Below, in pieces: positions 51,829 through 59,286 of a DNA stretch of 64,000 nucleotides. The position numbers and the translations under genes are program-made. Below the pieces are notes generated by a model. It searched no databases. It saw only the letters and a program-made list of their open reading frames with translations, and was not told the origin of the DNA. The stretch is from Bradyrhizobium sp. OK095 (GTDB lineage: Bacteria > Pseudomonadota > Alphaproteobacteria > Rhizobiales > Xanthobacteraceae), in assembly GCF_900109945.1 (NCBI RefSeq), contig NZ_FOBX01000012.1, positions 1 to 64,000 of the forward strand, given 5' to 3'. Within the stretch, counting starts at the first letter, position 1; every line of letters starts with the position of its first letter.

Positions 51829-54030
51829 ATGATGAAGAGTTTTGCGCGAATTGGTCTTGTCGTCGCCGCGCTCGGACCAAGCTTTCCGGCATTTGCGGCA
51901 CCGGCTCCCCGTGCTTTCGAGCCGCCGCCGACACTGCCCGGGCAGGGCGATGTGGTGCGATTGGAGGCCGCCGTTGCGCCGGTCGTCGGCGGTTGCCGGC
52001 CGCAAGGGTCGATCTCGCGCAGCGGCTCGAACGTCTCCGTGGTGTTGAACTTCGTGCACGGGCACTTCTTCATCAACAACCCTGATCCCACCGACCCGCA
52101 GCCGGGGGGCCTCGATCCGGTCGAGCTGCGCTCCTATGGCGGCTGCAAGTCGGGCCCCGCGATCTTCGTCACGCCGGGCGATACGCTGCGCGTCGACCTG
52201 ATCAATCAGCTTGCGAAGGACGATCCGAGCTGCTTGCCCAATCCGCCGTCCGGGCTCGGTCTGCCGGACCTGGTCGGCTGTTTCAATACGACCAATCTGC
52301 ACACCCATGGCCTGCACGTTTCGCCAGCGGGTAACAGCGACAACGTGCTGCTCAACATCGCGCCGCAGACGAAATTTCCCTACGAGATCAACATTCCAAA
52401 CGACCATCCGGCGGGGACGTTCTGGTATCACGCGCACCGCCACGGCTCGACCGCCGTGCAGGTGGCGAGCGGCGCATCGGGCGTGCTGGTCGTCAAGGGC
52501 GAGCGTCCCTACACGCCGCCAACACCGAAAAACCCGAAGCCCATCGCCGATATCGACACGGTGCTGCATGACGACAACGGGACGCCGCTGAAGGAGCAGC
52601 TGTTCCTGTTCCAGCAGATTGCCTATGCCTGCTTCCAGAACCAGCCAAACCAGCCGGGCGGCCCGTGGCAGCAGATCTACACCACGCAGGGGCTGTACAA
52701 CGCCAACAGCCCTGCAAACATTGCCAACGCGCCGTGGACGTGCCCGCTTGCCACATCAGGCAATCCGGTCAGCGCTGGCGTGGTCGAGAATTTCGGCCTG
52801 CAACTGGACTCCTCCACGATCTGGGACACCAACGGCCGCTTCACCAGCGTCAATGGCATCGTGCAGCCGACGCTCACCTTGCCGGCCGGCGAGATTCAGC
52901 GCTGGCGCTTCGTGCATTCCGGCATTCACGACACGATCAACATTCAGCTCGTGCGCGCGACGCCCACGACGAACCTGATCGCGACCTCGGCGCTGAGCGG
53001 CAACCGCCTGCAGCAGAAGGCCGATCTTCTGGCCGCCTGCAACGCGTCGCCCGGTACGCTGATCCCGCAATTCGAGATCGCAAATGACGGTCTGACGCGA
53101 ACCAAACTGCGGACTATCCACGCCTCGCAAGTCGGCGGCGTGCTGGAATCGAACTACATGCAGCCCGGCTATCGCAGCGACGTCCTTGTCGTCTTCCCCT
53201 CGGACGGCGACTACTGCCTGCTCAACCAGGCGGCGCCGCCGGCCGAGCGCGTGTCCAACGGCAATGGCGGCGGGCAGGGACCATCGACGCCGCAATTGCT
53301 GGCTTACATCCATGTGCGCGGCGGGCAGCCGGTGACCGGCGACCTGGAGGCCTATGTCGGCAAGGCGCTGTACGATGCCAATCCGACGCTGCCGGACCCC
53401 GTCCGCACCGGACTGCGTGACGGCGATCTGCGGCCGTGGGCGCCATTCGAAAACCTTGCGCCGCCCGCAGCCGGCAGCCAGCAACAGCAGGCCGCCTTCG
53501 CGATCAATTTTCCGGCCTTCACAGTCAACAGCAAGTCCTACGATCCTGATGTCGTGAACTTCACCCGCGAGGTCAATACCACGGACGACTGGTTGCTCAG
53601 CGCGCAAGGCGAGCCGCACATCTTCCATATTCACGTCAATCCGTTCCAGGTGATCGACGTCGTCACCACCAACGCCAACGGTCAGCAGATCTCGATCTAC
53701 AATCCCGACGGCACCTGCAAGCCTGATATCGTGTATGCCGACAAGCAGCAATTGGCGAACCAGTATTGCGGTATGTGGCACACATTCCGCGACACGATCA
53801 TTGTCGAGAACAACTATCAGATCCGCGTCCGGACGCGATACGACCGCTACATCGGCGAGTACGTGCTGCATTGTCACATCCTCGACCATGAGGACGCGGG
53901 CATGATGGCCAATATCGCGATCGTTCCCGATCTCAACGCGCCCGGCGGCGGCCTGGGGATGGCGGGCATGCGCCACACCAAGCAGCCGACGGCCACACCG
54001 GCATCGATGCCGGCAGGTCACAAGCATTGA
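51829..54030 (+). CDS. multicopper oxidase (laccase-like)
   Basis: The 733-residue exported protein has a signal peptide ending near FPAFAAPA. It has all four copper-binding segments: LHTHGLHV, FWYHAHRHGS, HIFHIHVNPFQVI and the type 1 copper segment YVLHCHILDHEDAGMM. The layout is that of bacterial laccases, with three cupredoxin domains. A final His-containing tail (GHKH) is present. It could reoxidise phenols made into quinones by the tyrosinase, or handle excess copper. It follows the LodB-like gene by ten bases. The second ATG at 51832 is an alternative start. Confidence 0.9.
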   Translation: MMKSFARIGLVVAALGPSFPAFAAPAPRAFEPPPTLPGQGDVVRLEAAVAPVVGGCRPQGSISRSGSNVSVVLNFVHGHFFINNPDPTDPQPGGLDPVELRSYGGCKSGPAIFVTPGDTLRVDLINQLAKDDPSCLPNPPSGLGLPDLVGCFNTTNLHTHGLHVSPAGNSDNVLLNIAPQTKFPYEINIPNDHPAGTFWYHAHRHGSTAVQVASGASGVLVVKGERPYTPPTPKNPKPIADIDTVLHDDNGTPLKEQLFLFQQIAYACFQNQPNQPGGPWQQIYTTQGLYNANSPANIANAPWTCPLATSGNPVSAGVVENFGLQLDSSTIWDTNGRFTSVNGIVQPTLTLPAGEIQRWRFVHSGIHDTINIQLVRATPTTNLIATSALSGNRLQQKADLLAACNASPGTLIPQFEIANDGLTRTKLRTIHASQVGGVLESNYMQPGYRSDVLVVFPSDGDYCLLNQAAPPAERVSNGNGGGQGPSTPQLLAYIHVRGGQPVTGDLEAYVGKALYDANPTLPDPVRTGLRDGDLRPWAPFENLAPPAAGSQQQQAAFAINFPAFTVNSKSYDPDVVNFTREVNTTDDWLLSAQGEPHIFHIHVNPFQVIDVVTTNANGQQISIYNPDGTCKPDIVYADKQQLANQYCGMWHTFRDTIIVENNYQIRVRTRYDRYIGEYVLHCHILDHEDAGMMANIAIVPDLNAPGGGLGMAGMRHTKQPTATPASMPAGHKH

Positions 54031-54059
54031 GCGCGGCGAGAGCGGGACGAGTGCACGCG

Positions 54060-54701
54060 ATGAAGATCGGAATCCCCGTCTACGACGGCGTCGACATGCT
54101 CGACGTCGCCGGCCCCTTCGAAATGTTCGACTGGGCGAATTTCGACGTCGAGATCGTCGCCGCCAAGCCGGGGATGAAGCGGTTTCGCAACCGGGGATTT
54201 CCGTTCGAGGTCAAGACGTCCTTCGCGGAATGCGCCCAGTATGATGCGGTCTGGGTTCCCGGAGGCGACCCGGCCGCGCTCACCGAGATCATCAACGACC
54301 CGCACCAGACCTACTTCCATTTTCTGACCAGGCAGGCCGCCGGTGCGAAATACATGTGCTCGGTCTGCGAGGGCGCGATGCTGCTCGCGGGTTCGGGCCT
54401 TCTCGATGGCCATTTCGCGACGACACACTGGGCCTTCCTCGAATGCTTCCCCGTGCACTTTCCGAAGGTGAAGGTCGCCGACGGGCATCCGCGTTTCGTG
54501 CTGGATCGCAATCGGCTGACCGGAGGCGGAATTTCGGCAGGCCTCGACGAAGCCCTGATGTTGATCACACTGCTCGGCGGCACGGAGCTGGCCCGCGAGG
54601 TACAGCAAAACACCCAGTACTATCCTGATCCGCCTGTTCGCAGTGCCATTCCGTCGACGCCGAAATGTCCTCTTGCTGGGATAAAGCTTCCAGCTAACTA
54701 G
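54060..54701 (+). CDS. DJ-1/PfpI-family protein
   Basis: The 213-residue protein is of the class I glutamine amidotransferase-like fold: IGIPVYDGVDMLDVAGPFEM at the start, YDAVWVPGGDPAALTE, and the nucleophile elbow MCSVCEGAMLLAGSGLLDGH with a reactive Cys. This subgroup includes isonitrile hydratases and protein deglycases. The ATG at 54060 was chosen; a TTG overlapping the previous stop is also possible. It is the last gene of the copper/quinone operon and may detoxify reactive carbonyl or nitrile products. Confidence 0.75.
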   Translation: MKIGIPVYDGVDMLDVAGPFEMFDWANFDVEIVAAKPGMKRFRNRGFPFEVKTSFAECAQYDAVWVPGGDPAALTEIINDPHQTYFHFLTRQAAGAKYMCSVCEGAMLLAGSGLLDGHFATTHWAFLECFPVHFPKVKVADGHPRFVLDRNRLTGGGISAGLDEALMLITLLGGTELAREVQQNTQYYPDPPVRSAIPSTPKCPLAGIKLPAN

Positions 54702-54725
54702 CTGAAAATTCGGCGCTTTCGCTGG

Positions 54726-54743
54726 CCGGGCGGCCTTGCCCGG
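54726..54743 (+). terminator. hairpin ending the copper/quinone operon
   Basis: CCGGGC, loop GGCCTT and GCCCGG make a 6-bp GC stem followed by TTCATCTT, 25 bases after the DJ-1/PfpI stop. Confidence 0.5.
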
Positions 54744-54786
54744 TTCATCTTGTGGAACTCTTTCGCTGCGTCCGCGTTATCGCGAC

Positions 54787-54978
54787 ATGACCGAAGACAT
54801 TTCCTACCGACGCAAACCCCTGACCCCAGAACAGCGCCAGGCTCGCGACGCGTTACGCCGGATCGAGGCCGAAAAGGCCATGCGTGACCATGAAGCGGCG
54901 CAAAAGGCGCTTTACGCCAACAAGGAGCGGCTGAGAGCCGAACGCATCGCGCGCGAGGCCGCGGGGGCAAAGGGCTGA
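54787..54978 (+). CDS. small charged protein (63 residues)
   Basis: The protein starts MTEDISYRRKPLTPEQRQAR and continues as one long helix rich in Arg, Glu and Ala (RRIEAEKAMRDHEAAQKALY, then LRAERIAREAAG). This pattern is common as a short conserved gene in Bradyrhizobium-type genomes. It is probably a nucleic-acid- or protein-binding helical peptide; function unknown. The ATG was chosen because upstream sequence lacks helical character. Confidence 0.7.
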   Translation: MTEDISYRRKPLTPEQRQARDALRRIEAEKAMRDHEAAQKALYANKERLRAERIAREAAGAKG

Positions 54979-55019
54979 CCGACCTTTGTCTGTGCGCCGA
55001 GAACTCTCGCGATGCGATC

Positions 55020-55244
55020 CTAGTGCCGGTTGGACACCCGCGTCGCGCTCAAGGCCAGCTTGAGCGCCTGAACGGCGCCTGCCAAGGCGCCACGGGGCGA
55101 TTGTGCCTCGATCGCTTCGGCTGCGATGCGGCAATCGTGGGCGACCTTGAGCAATCCGCTTCGAGCGAGGTCCATGGTGGAGAGGGCGGCCTGCTCCAGG
55201 CAGACGCGCTCCAGCCGTCGAAACTCGCGCAGCTCTCTGTTCAT
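55020..55244 (-). CDS. small helical hypothetical protein (74 residues)
   Basis: The protein opens MNRELREFRRLERVCLEQAA and is helical throughout (STMDLARSGLLKVAHDCRIA). It resembles short hypothetical proteins of alphaproteobacteria. The 55245-55496 gap contains nothing recognisable. Confidence 0.5.
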   Translation of the reverse strand: MNRELREFRRLERVCLEQAALSTMDLARSGLLKVAHDCRIAAEAIEAQSPRGALAGAVQALKLALSATRVSNRH

Positions 55245-55496
55245 GCGTCAGCTCTCGATATCCCCCGCCATGCGGCGCTGAGTCTGCTTAACGAATGGTT
55301 AACATCTTCATCTAGCGCGTCTGGCTGGCCCGAAGCTGACGGTTGCGGTGACCTCACCGGGCGTGCGGCGAGCGGCAGGCTTGACGGCATTTGCCTTCCG
55401 GGACGAAGCTTCAAATGATCCTCAACTGACGTGAAATACGGAGACGTTCGCTCCCGGCAAGTCCGATTCCCTCAGCAAAACGCAATGGAGCTGACC

Positions 55497-55814
55497 ATGA
55501 CCACGTTCGACAAGCGCGAGCAGGGCTTTGAGGCCAAATTCGCCCACGACGAGGAGCTCATGTTCAAGGCCACGGCCCGGACCAACAAGCTGCTCGGGCT
55601 CTGGGCCGCCGACCAGCTCGGCCTCAGCGGCGATGCCGCGGCGAGCTACGCAACGATGCTGGTGACGGACAATCTGGAGAGCCGGACGATCGAAGATGTC
55701 GTAGGCAAGGTCTCGGGCGATCTCGCTGCCAGGGGTGTGTCGCGCGAGCAGGTCGCCCGGAGGTTCCAGGAATGCCTGCGTCAGGCCGTTCAGCAGATCG
55801 AAGCAAAAGAGTGA
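55497..55814 (+). CDS. DUF1476 protein (ATP synthase zeta inhibitor family)
   Basis: The 105-residue protein matches DUF1476 from end to end: MTTFDKREQGFEAKFAHDEE, then FKATARTNKLLGLWAADQLG and a C-terminal four-helix part with RRFQECLRQA. In Paracoccus this family is the zeta subunit that inhibits F1-ATPase through its N-terminal segment. The length is usual. The ATG at 55497 follows GGAG; the longer frame upstream has no family similarity. Confidence 0.85.
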   Translation: MTTFDKREQGFEAKFAHDEELMFKATARTNKLLGLWAADQLGLSGDAAASYATMLVTDNLESRTIEDVVGKVSGDLAARGVSREQVARRFQECLRQAVQQIEAKE

Positions 55815-55830
55815 GCGGCGCAATTGGCGC

Positions 55831-56325
55831 TCACAGCTCCATGTGGACGATCTCGATGGGCTCGCCGCCGAGACCGTGAGAGAACTGCCCTCTGCCTGTG
55901 CTTCTGAAGCCGTATCGTTGGTAAAAGGCTTCGGCGTTGATCGTGGCTTCAAGACGGATTGGCCCGCGATGATCGCGGCGCGCCTGGGCGACGCCGATGT
56001 CGAGCAGTCGCTGGCCAAGCCCGGAGCCGGCCGCCTCGGGCAGCACGAACAATCGGGTGACCGCGCCGGGCTCGGCATCGACGAAGCCGACGACGATTCC
56101 GTTGCGAAGGCAGACGGTCATTCGCCCCTTGGCGATGAGATCTTCATAGAACCGGGGTGTCCGCTCGCCCATCCAGTTCTCGATCTGCGCCGGCGAATAG
56201 CGTCCTTGCGCGAGACCTGCGATCGAGGCTCTGGTGATGTTGAACACCGTCTCCGCGTCGTCCGGACGCGCCGCCCTGAAGGACACCTCGTCTTCGACGG
56301 AAAACGGGCGGTCTTCACTCCGCAT
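55831..56325 (-). CDS. GNAT-family acetyltransferase
   Basis: The 164-residue protein has the GNAT order: SFRAARPDDAETVFNITRAS, strand-turn IVVGFVDAEPGAVTRLFVLP, the acetyl-CoA loop EAAGSGLGQRLLDIGVAQA, and ATINAEAFYQRYGFRSTGRG at the end. The substrate is unknown. Start at 56325 overlaps the end of the UPF0114 gene by 11 bases, so it is likely cotranscribed with it; the longer start at 56367 adds a low-similarity stretch. Confidence 0.85.
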   Translation of the reverse strand: MRSEDRPFSVEDEVSFRAARPDDAETVFNITRASIAGLAQGRYSPAQIENWMGERTPRFYEDLIAKGRMTVCLRNGIVVGFVDAEPGAVTRLFVLPEAAGSGLGQRLLDIGVAQARRDHRGPIRLEATINAEAFYQRYGFRSTGRGQFSHGLGGEPIEIVHMEL

Positions 56326-56893
56326 GTTTACGCATGCCGGAATCGCTGAGCTTGTCGACGTAGGCAATGCCGATCGCCGAGGCGATGAAGGTGATGTGGA
56401 TCAACACCTGCCACATCACGCCAGTCTCGGTGAAGTCGGTGCGGTTCGAGCCGAGATTGCCGGCCTCGATGAAGGTGCGCAGCAGCGCGATCGAGGAGAT
56501 GCCGATGATGGCCATGGCGAGCTTGATCTTCAGCACGCTCGCGTTGACGTGGCCGAGCCATTCCGGCTCGTCCGGATGACCCTGAAGGTCGAGCCGCGAG
56601 ACGAAGGTCTCGTAGCCGCCGACGATCACCATCACGAGCAGGTTGGAGATCATCACGACGTCGATCAGCGCGAGCACGCTCATCATGATCTGTTGTTCGG
56701 TGAGGTCGATGGCGTGCCAGGAGAGGTGCCAGAGCTCCTTGAGGAACAGCACGATGTAAACGCACTGCGCCACGATCAATCCGAGATAGAGCGGTAATTG
56801 CAGCCAGCGCGATCCGAAGATGATCATCGGCAGCAGCGCCAGGCGCGGCACTGGCAGGTTGGCTTCGGTGCTGGCTTCAGGCTCAACCGACAT
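56315..56893 (-). CDS. UPF0114/YqhA-family membrane protein
   Basis: The 192-residue protein has three to four membrane helices, with the family's motifs FGSRWLQLPLYLGLIVAQCV, ALIDVVMISNLLVMVIVGGY and SVLKIKLAMAIIGISSIALL. Its function is not settled. The ATG at 56893 has no strong binding site in view. The C-terminal end overlaps the GNAT start. Confidence 0.85.
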   Translation of the reverse strand: MSVEPEASTEANLPVPRLALLPMIIFGSRWLQLPLYLGLIVAQCVYIVLFLKELWHLSWHAIDLTEQQIMMSVLALIDVVMISNLLVMVIVGGYETFVSRLDLQGHPDEPEWLGHVNASVLKIKLAMAIIGISSIALLRTFIEAGNLGSNRTDFTETGVMWQVLIHITFIASAIGIAYVDKLSDSGMRKHAE

Positions 56894-57055
56894 TCAGGCA
56901 GAATCCTTGCTGCGAGATGATCTGGCTTTGATGTAGCCCGACTAGATGGCTGGCGGAAGACGCGCGGTGCAATTGTGGCCCTCCAGGGATCGGGCCGGTT
57001 TGTGCTAGCGTGGGACGCGGCCGTCGCGCGGGCGGCCTGGATCGGGAGACGGGAC

Positions 57056-57337
57056 GTGCGAAGCGGCTTTGGCAACGTGCAGGTGGGGATCGTGCTCGCC
57101 GTGGCGATGATGCTTGGCGCCGGCGAGGCGTCGGCGACGCCACTGACGCCGTTTCGCTACGAGGGGCAGGCCCAGCGTCATTGCCCGCACGACCAGGTGG
57201 TCTGGCTCGATTTCAGGAAGGGCGTCTACTACGGCAGGGGGCAGAGGCGATATGGCCAGGGCTTTGACGGCAGCTTCGTCTGCCTGAGCGAGGCCCGCGA
57301 CAGCCTCTATCGCCGCTCACTGCTGGGCCTTCGCTGA
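57056..57337 (+). CDS. small exported hypothetical protein
   Basis: The GTG at 57056 follows CGGGAGA at good spacing. The 93-residue product has a signal peptide (VGIVLAVAMMLGAGEASA) and a mature part with RYEGQAQRHCPHDQVVWLDF and GRGQRRYGQGFDGSFVCLSE. The two Cys residues may pair. The Tyr- and Gly-rich ending is typical of a short family in rhizobia; function unknown. Confidence 0.65.
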   Translation: MRSGFGNVQVGIVLAVAMMLGAGEASATPLTPFRYEGQAQRHCPHDQVVWLDFRKGVYYGRGQRRYGQGFDGSFVCLSEARDSLYRRSLLGLR

Positions 57338-57370
57338 GCGGGCTGCAATCCGACGTACGGGATGCGCGAG

Positions 57371-57499
57371 CTATTTCTGGCCTGGCAGCTTCACCGGCAC
57401 GTGCGCGGAGGTGCTGATGACGCGCGGGCTTCCGTCGGGATAGGTGCGGTCGCCGCGGATCAGCGATTCCAGAACGAGAAAGAATTTCTCAGCAAGCAT
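57371..57499 (-). CDS. small conserved hypothetical protein (42 residues)
   Basis: Frame MLAEKFFLVLESLIRGDRTY then PDGSPRVISTSAHVPVKLPG. The start at 57499 follows GAGGGTG; a longer frame to 57568 has no such signal. The same kind of short protein recurs in Bradyrhizobium-type genomes. No function is known. Confidence 0.55.
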   Translation of the reverse strand: MLAEKFFLVLESLIRGDRTYPDGSPRVISTSAHVPVKLPGQK

Positions 57500-57655
57500 T
57501 TGCGTCACCCTCGTTGGTGATGGCCTCTTGAAATTAAGTCGAGGCTTCGAATGCAGAAATTCAATCAACTAAACGGGAACAGGGCAATCCAAAACGGATC
57601 GCATGCTGCATCGCGGTGTAGTTGTGGTTAGAAAAAGGGAAAGCGGTGGTAGCGC

Positions 57656-57754
57656 TCAGCCGAAGGCCAGTGCCACGAGGCTCGAGCAGAGAAGCACCAA
57701 GCCACCGGCGGTCAATGCCAGGAAGCTGTCGGATACGAGGTCATGGTTGCGCAT
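57656..57754 (-). CDS. tiny membrane peptide (32 residues)
   Basis: ATG at 57754 to TGA at 57656 reads MRNHDLVSDSFLALTAGGLV followed by a hydrophobic helix ending LVALAFG. One membrane span is predicted. Support is the clean hydrophobic design, not similarity. Confidence 0.4.
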   Translation of the reverse strand: MRNHDLVSDSFLALTAGGLVLLCSSLVALAFG

Positions 57755-57856
57755 GGGACACCTGCCGCTCTCGTCTTCGATGCTCGCTCGGATCGATTAA
57801 GATTGTCCGAATGTGCCGTCTTGAAAGAGGTGATGCTTGCCGTCCGCGCGAGTGCC

Positions 57857-57946
57857 CTAGGCCCTCGTACGGTAACCTTCAAACGCATGGGCCAGGAAGA
57901 TCCCCGCGCTTACCAGACCCATCAGTGCCGAAACCGTCTCGATCAT
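57857..57946 (-). CDS. tiny membrane peptide (29 residues)
   Basis: ATG at 57946 to TAG at 57857 reads MIETVSALMGLVSAGIFLAH and then AFEGYRTRA. It has one hydrophobic helix with a basic end. Very short peptides of this pattern are frequent in the Bradyrhizobium group. There is no clear strong binding site. Confidence 0.45.
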   Translation of the reverse strand: MIETVSALMGLVSAGIFLAHAFEGYRTRA

Positions 57947-58301
57947 CGTTAAATTCCAAATCCCGCCCTTGCATCCGAGAAAGCGCGTGCGGCCTTGCAC
58001 AGTCAAAAGAATTCCAGTGAGCGGGGTGACAAAGGGGGTGGAGTGAGGATTTGGCGCAACAGAATGTCCAGGAGTGACACAGAGCAGGGGCTTTCGCTCC
58101 GTAGATCAACGGGGGAAGCGAACGCGACGTTTACCATCTCCACGGGATCGCCACAGGCTCCCCATTTCCGCCGTGTTCGGGTTGCGTTATCGTTACTGCT
58201 TCCAACGCGGTGGTGGGCCGCTTGGGATTGAGGATCGGACAGCGCTTCCCCGTAGCCAATGCGGGTTGGGTACGCTTCCGACGAAATGGTATTTGGGGCG
58301 A

Positions 58302-59240
58302 ATGGGGATCCGACGGTCAGATTCGGTTTTGCGCGCCGCGCGTGGTGTTGCGGCGGTCGCAACCTGCCTCGCGCTCGCGAATTGCGCATCCTCCAACAAG
58401 TTCGCCAGCCGGGTCGATCCGAAATACGGCGTGTCCTCGAGCCCCCGGGTCGTGGCCCTTGGTGATCCGGTCCCGAAGGGCGGCGGCACCTACCGCATCG
58501 GCAAGCCCTATGTGGTGGGCGGCAAGACCTACGTGCCTGAGGAGGACGTCAATTACCGCGCCGAGGGCATGGCGTCCTGGTACGGGGACGATTTCCACGG
58601 CCGTCTGACCGCCAATGGCGAAGTGTTCGACATGGGCTCGCTGACGGCGGCGCATCCGACCCTGCCGATGCCGTCCTATGCGCGGGTCACCAACATGTCG
58701 AACGGCAAGTCGCTGGTCGTCCGCGTCAATGACCGCGGGCCCTATCACGGCAACCGGCTCATCGACGTCTCGAACAAAGCCGCCGAACTCCTTGAATTCA
58801 AAGGAAATGGCGTCGCCAAGGTCCGCGTCGAATATGTCGGCCGGGCACCGCTCGAAGGCTCCGACGACCGCCAGCTGATGGCCACTTTGCGGACCGGGAT
58901 TCCGGCGCCGTCGCCCTCGATGGTCCGGGTCGCCTCGGCACGACCCTTCGTGCCTGAGCTGCCGTCGTCGAATCGTGGCGCCATTCGCGGCGAGGTTCCG
59001 ACGCCGGAAGGACGGCCCTATAATCTCGGCAATACGTCGGCCGACATGGCTTCGCTCAATGCGACCTCGGAGATGTCGGCCTCGAGCCGCAGCCGGGGCC
59101 GGGCGCTCCAGAACGCCCGGCAGGTGTCCTATGACGACCAGGGCCGCTACGCGACCGAGAGCGCGTCGTCGTCGGCCTATGTCTCCGACAGCGGCGCTGC
59201 CGAGGCTCGCGGCATCCTGAGCGGCCGCGGTCTCTACTAG
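58302..59240 (+). CDS. rlpA: RlpA-type lipoprotein
   Basis: The 312-residue protein has a lipoprotein signal with lipobox LANC (Cys28). The double-psi beta-barrel follows: GMASWYGDDFHGRLTANGEV, LTAAHPTLPMPSYARVTN and VVRVNDRGPYHGNRLIDVS with the catalytic Asp. RlpA proteins bind or cleave denuded septal glycan. A Ser-rich C-terminal tail replaces the SPOR domain found in E. coli. The start at 58302 gives the lipoprotein signal; longer frames up to 58074 do not. Confidence 0.85.
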   Translation: MGIRRSDSVLRAARGVAAVATCLALANCASSNKFASRVDPKYGVSSSPRVVALGDPVPKGGGTYRIGKPYVVGGKTYVPEEDVNYRAEGMASWYGDDFHGRLTANGEVFDMGSLTAAHPTLPMPSYARVTNMSNGKSLVVRVNDRGPYHGNRLIDVSNKAAELLEFKGNGVAKVRVEYVGRAPLEGSDDRQLMATLRTGIPAPSPSMVRVASARPFVPELPSSNRGAIRGEVPTPEGRPYNLGNTSADMASLNATSEMSASSRSRGRALQNARQVSYDDQGRYATESASSSAYVSDSGAAEARGILSGRGLY

Positions 59241-59286
59241 CTCCGGAATGCCTACCCAGCTGCGCAACGCCTCGCTGGCGCGAGCG

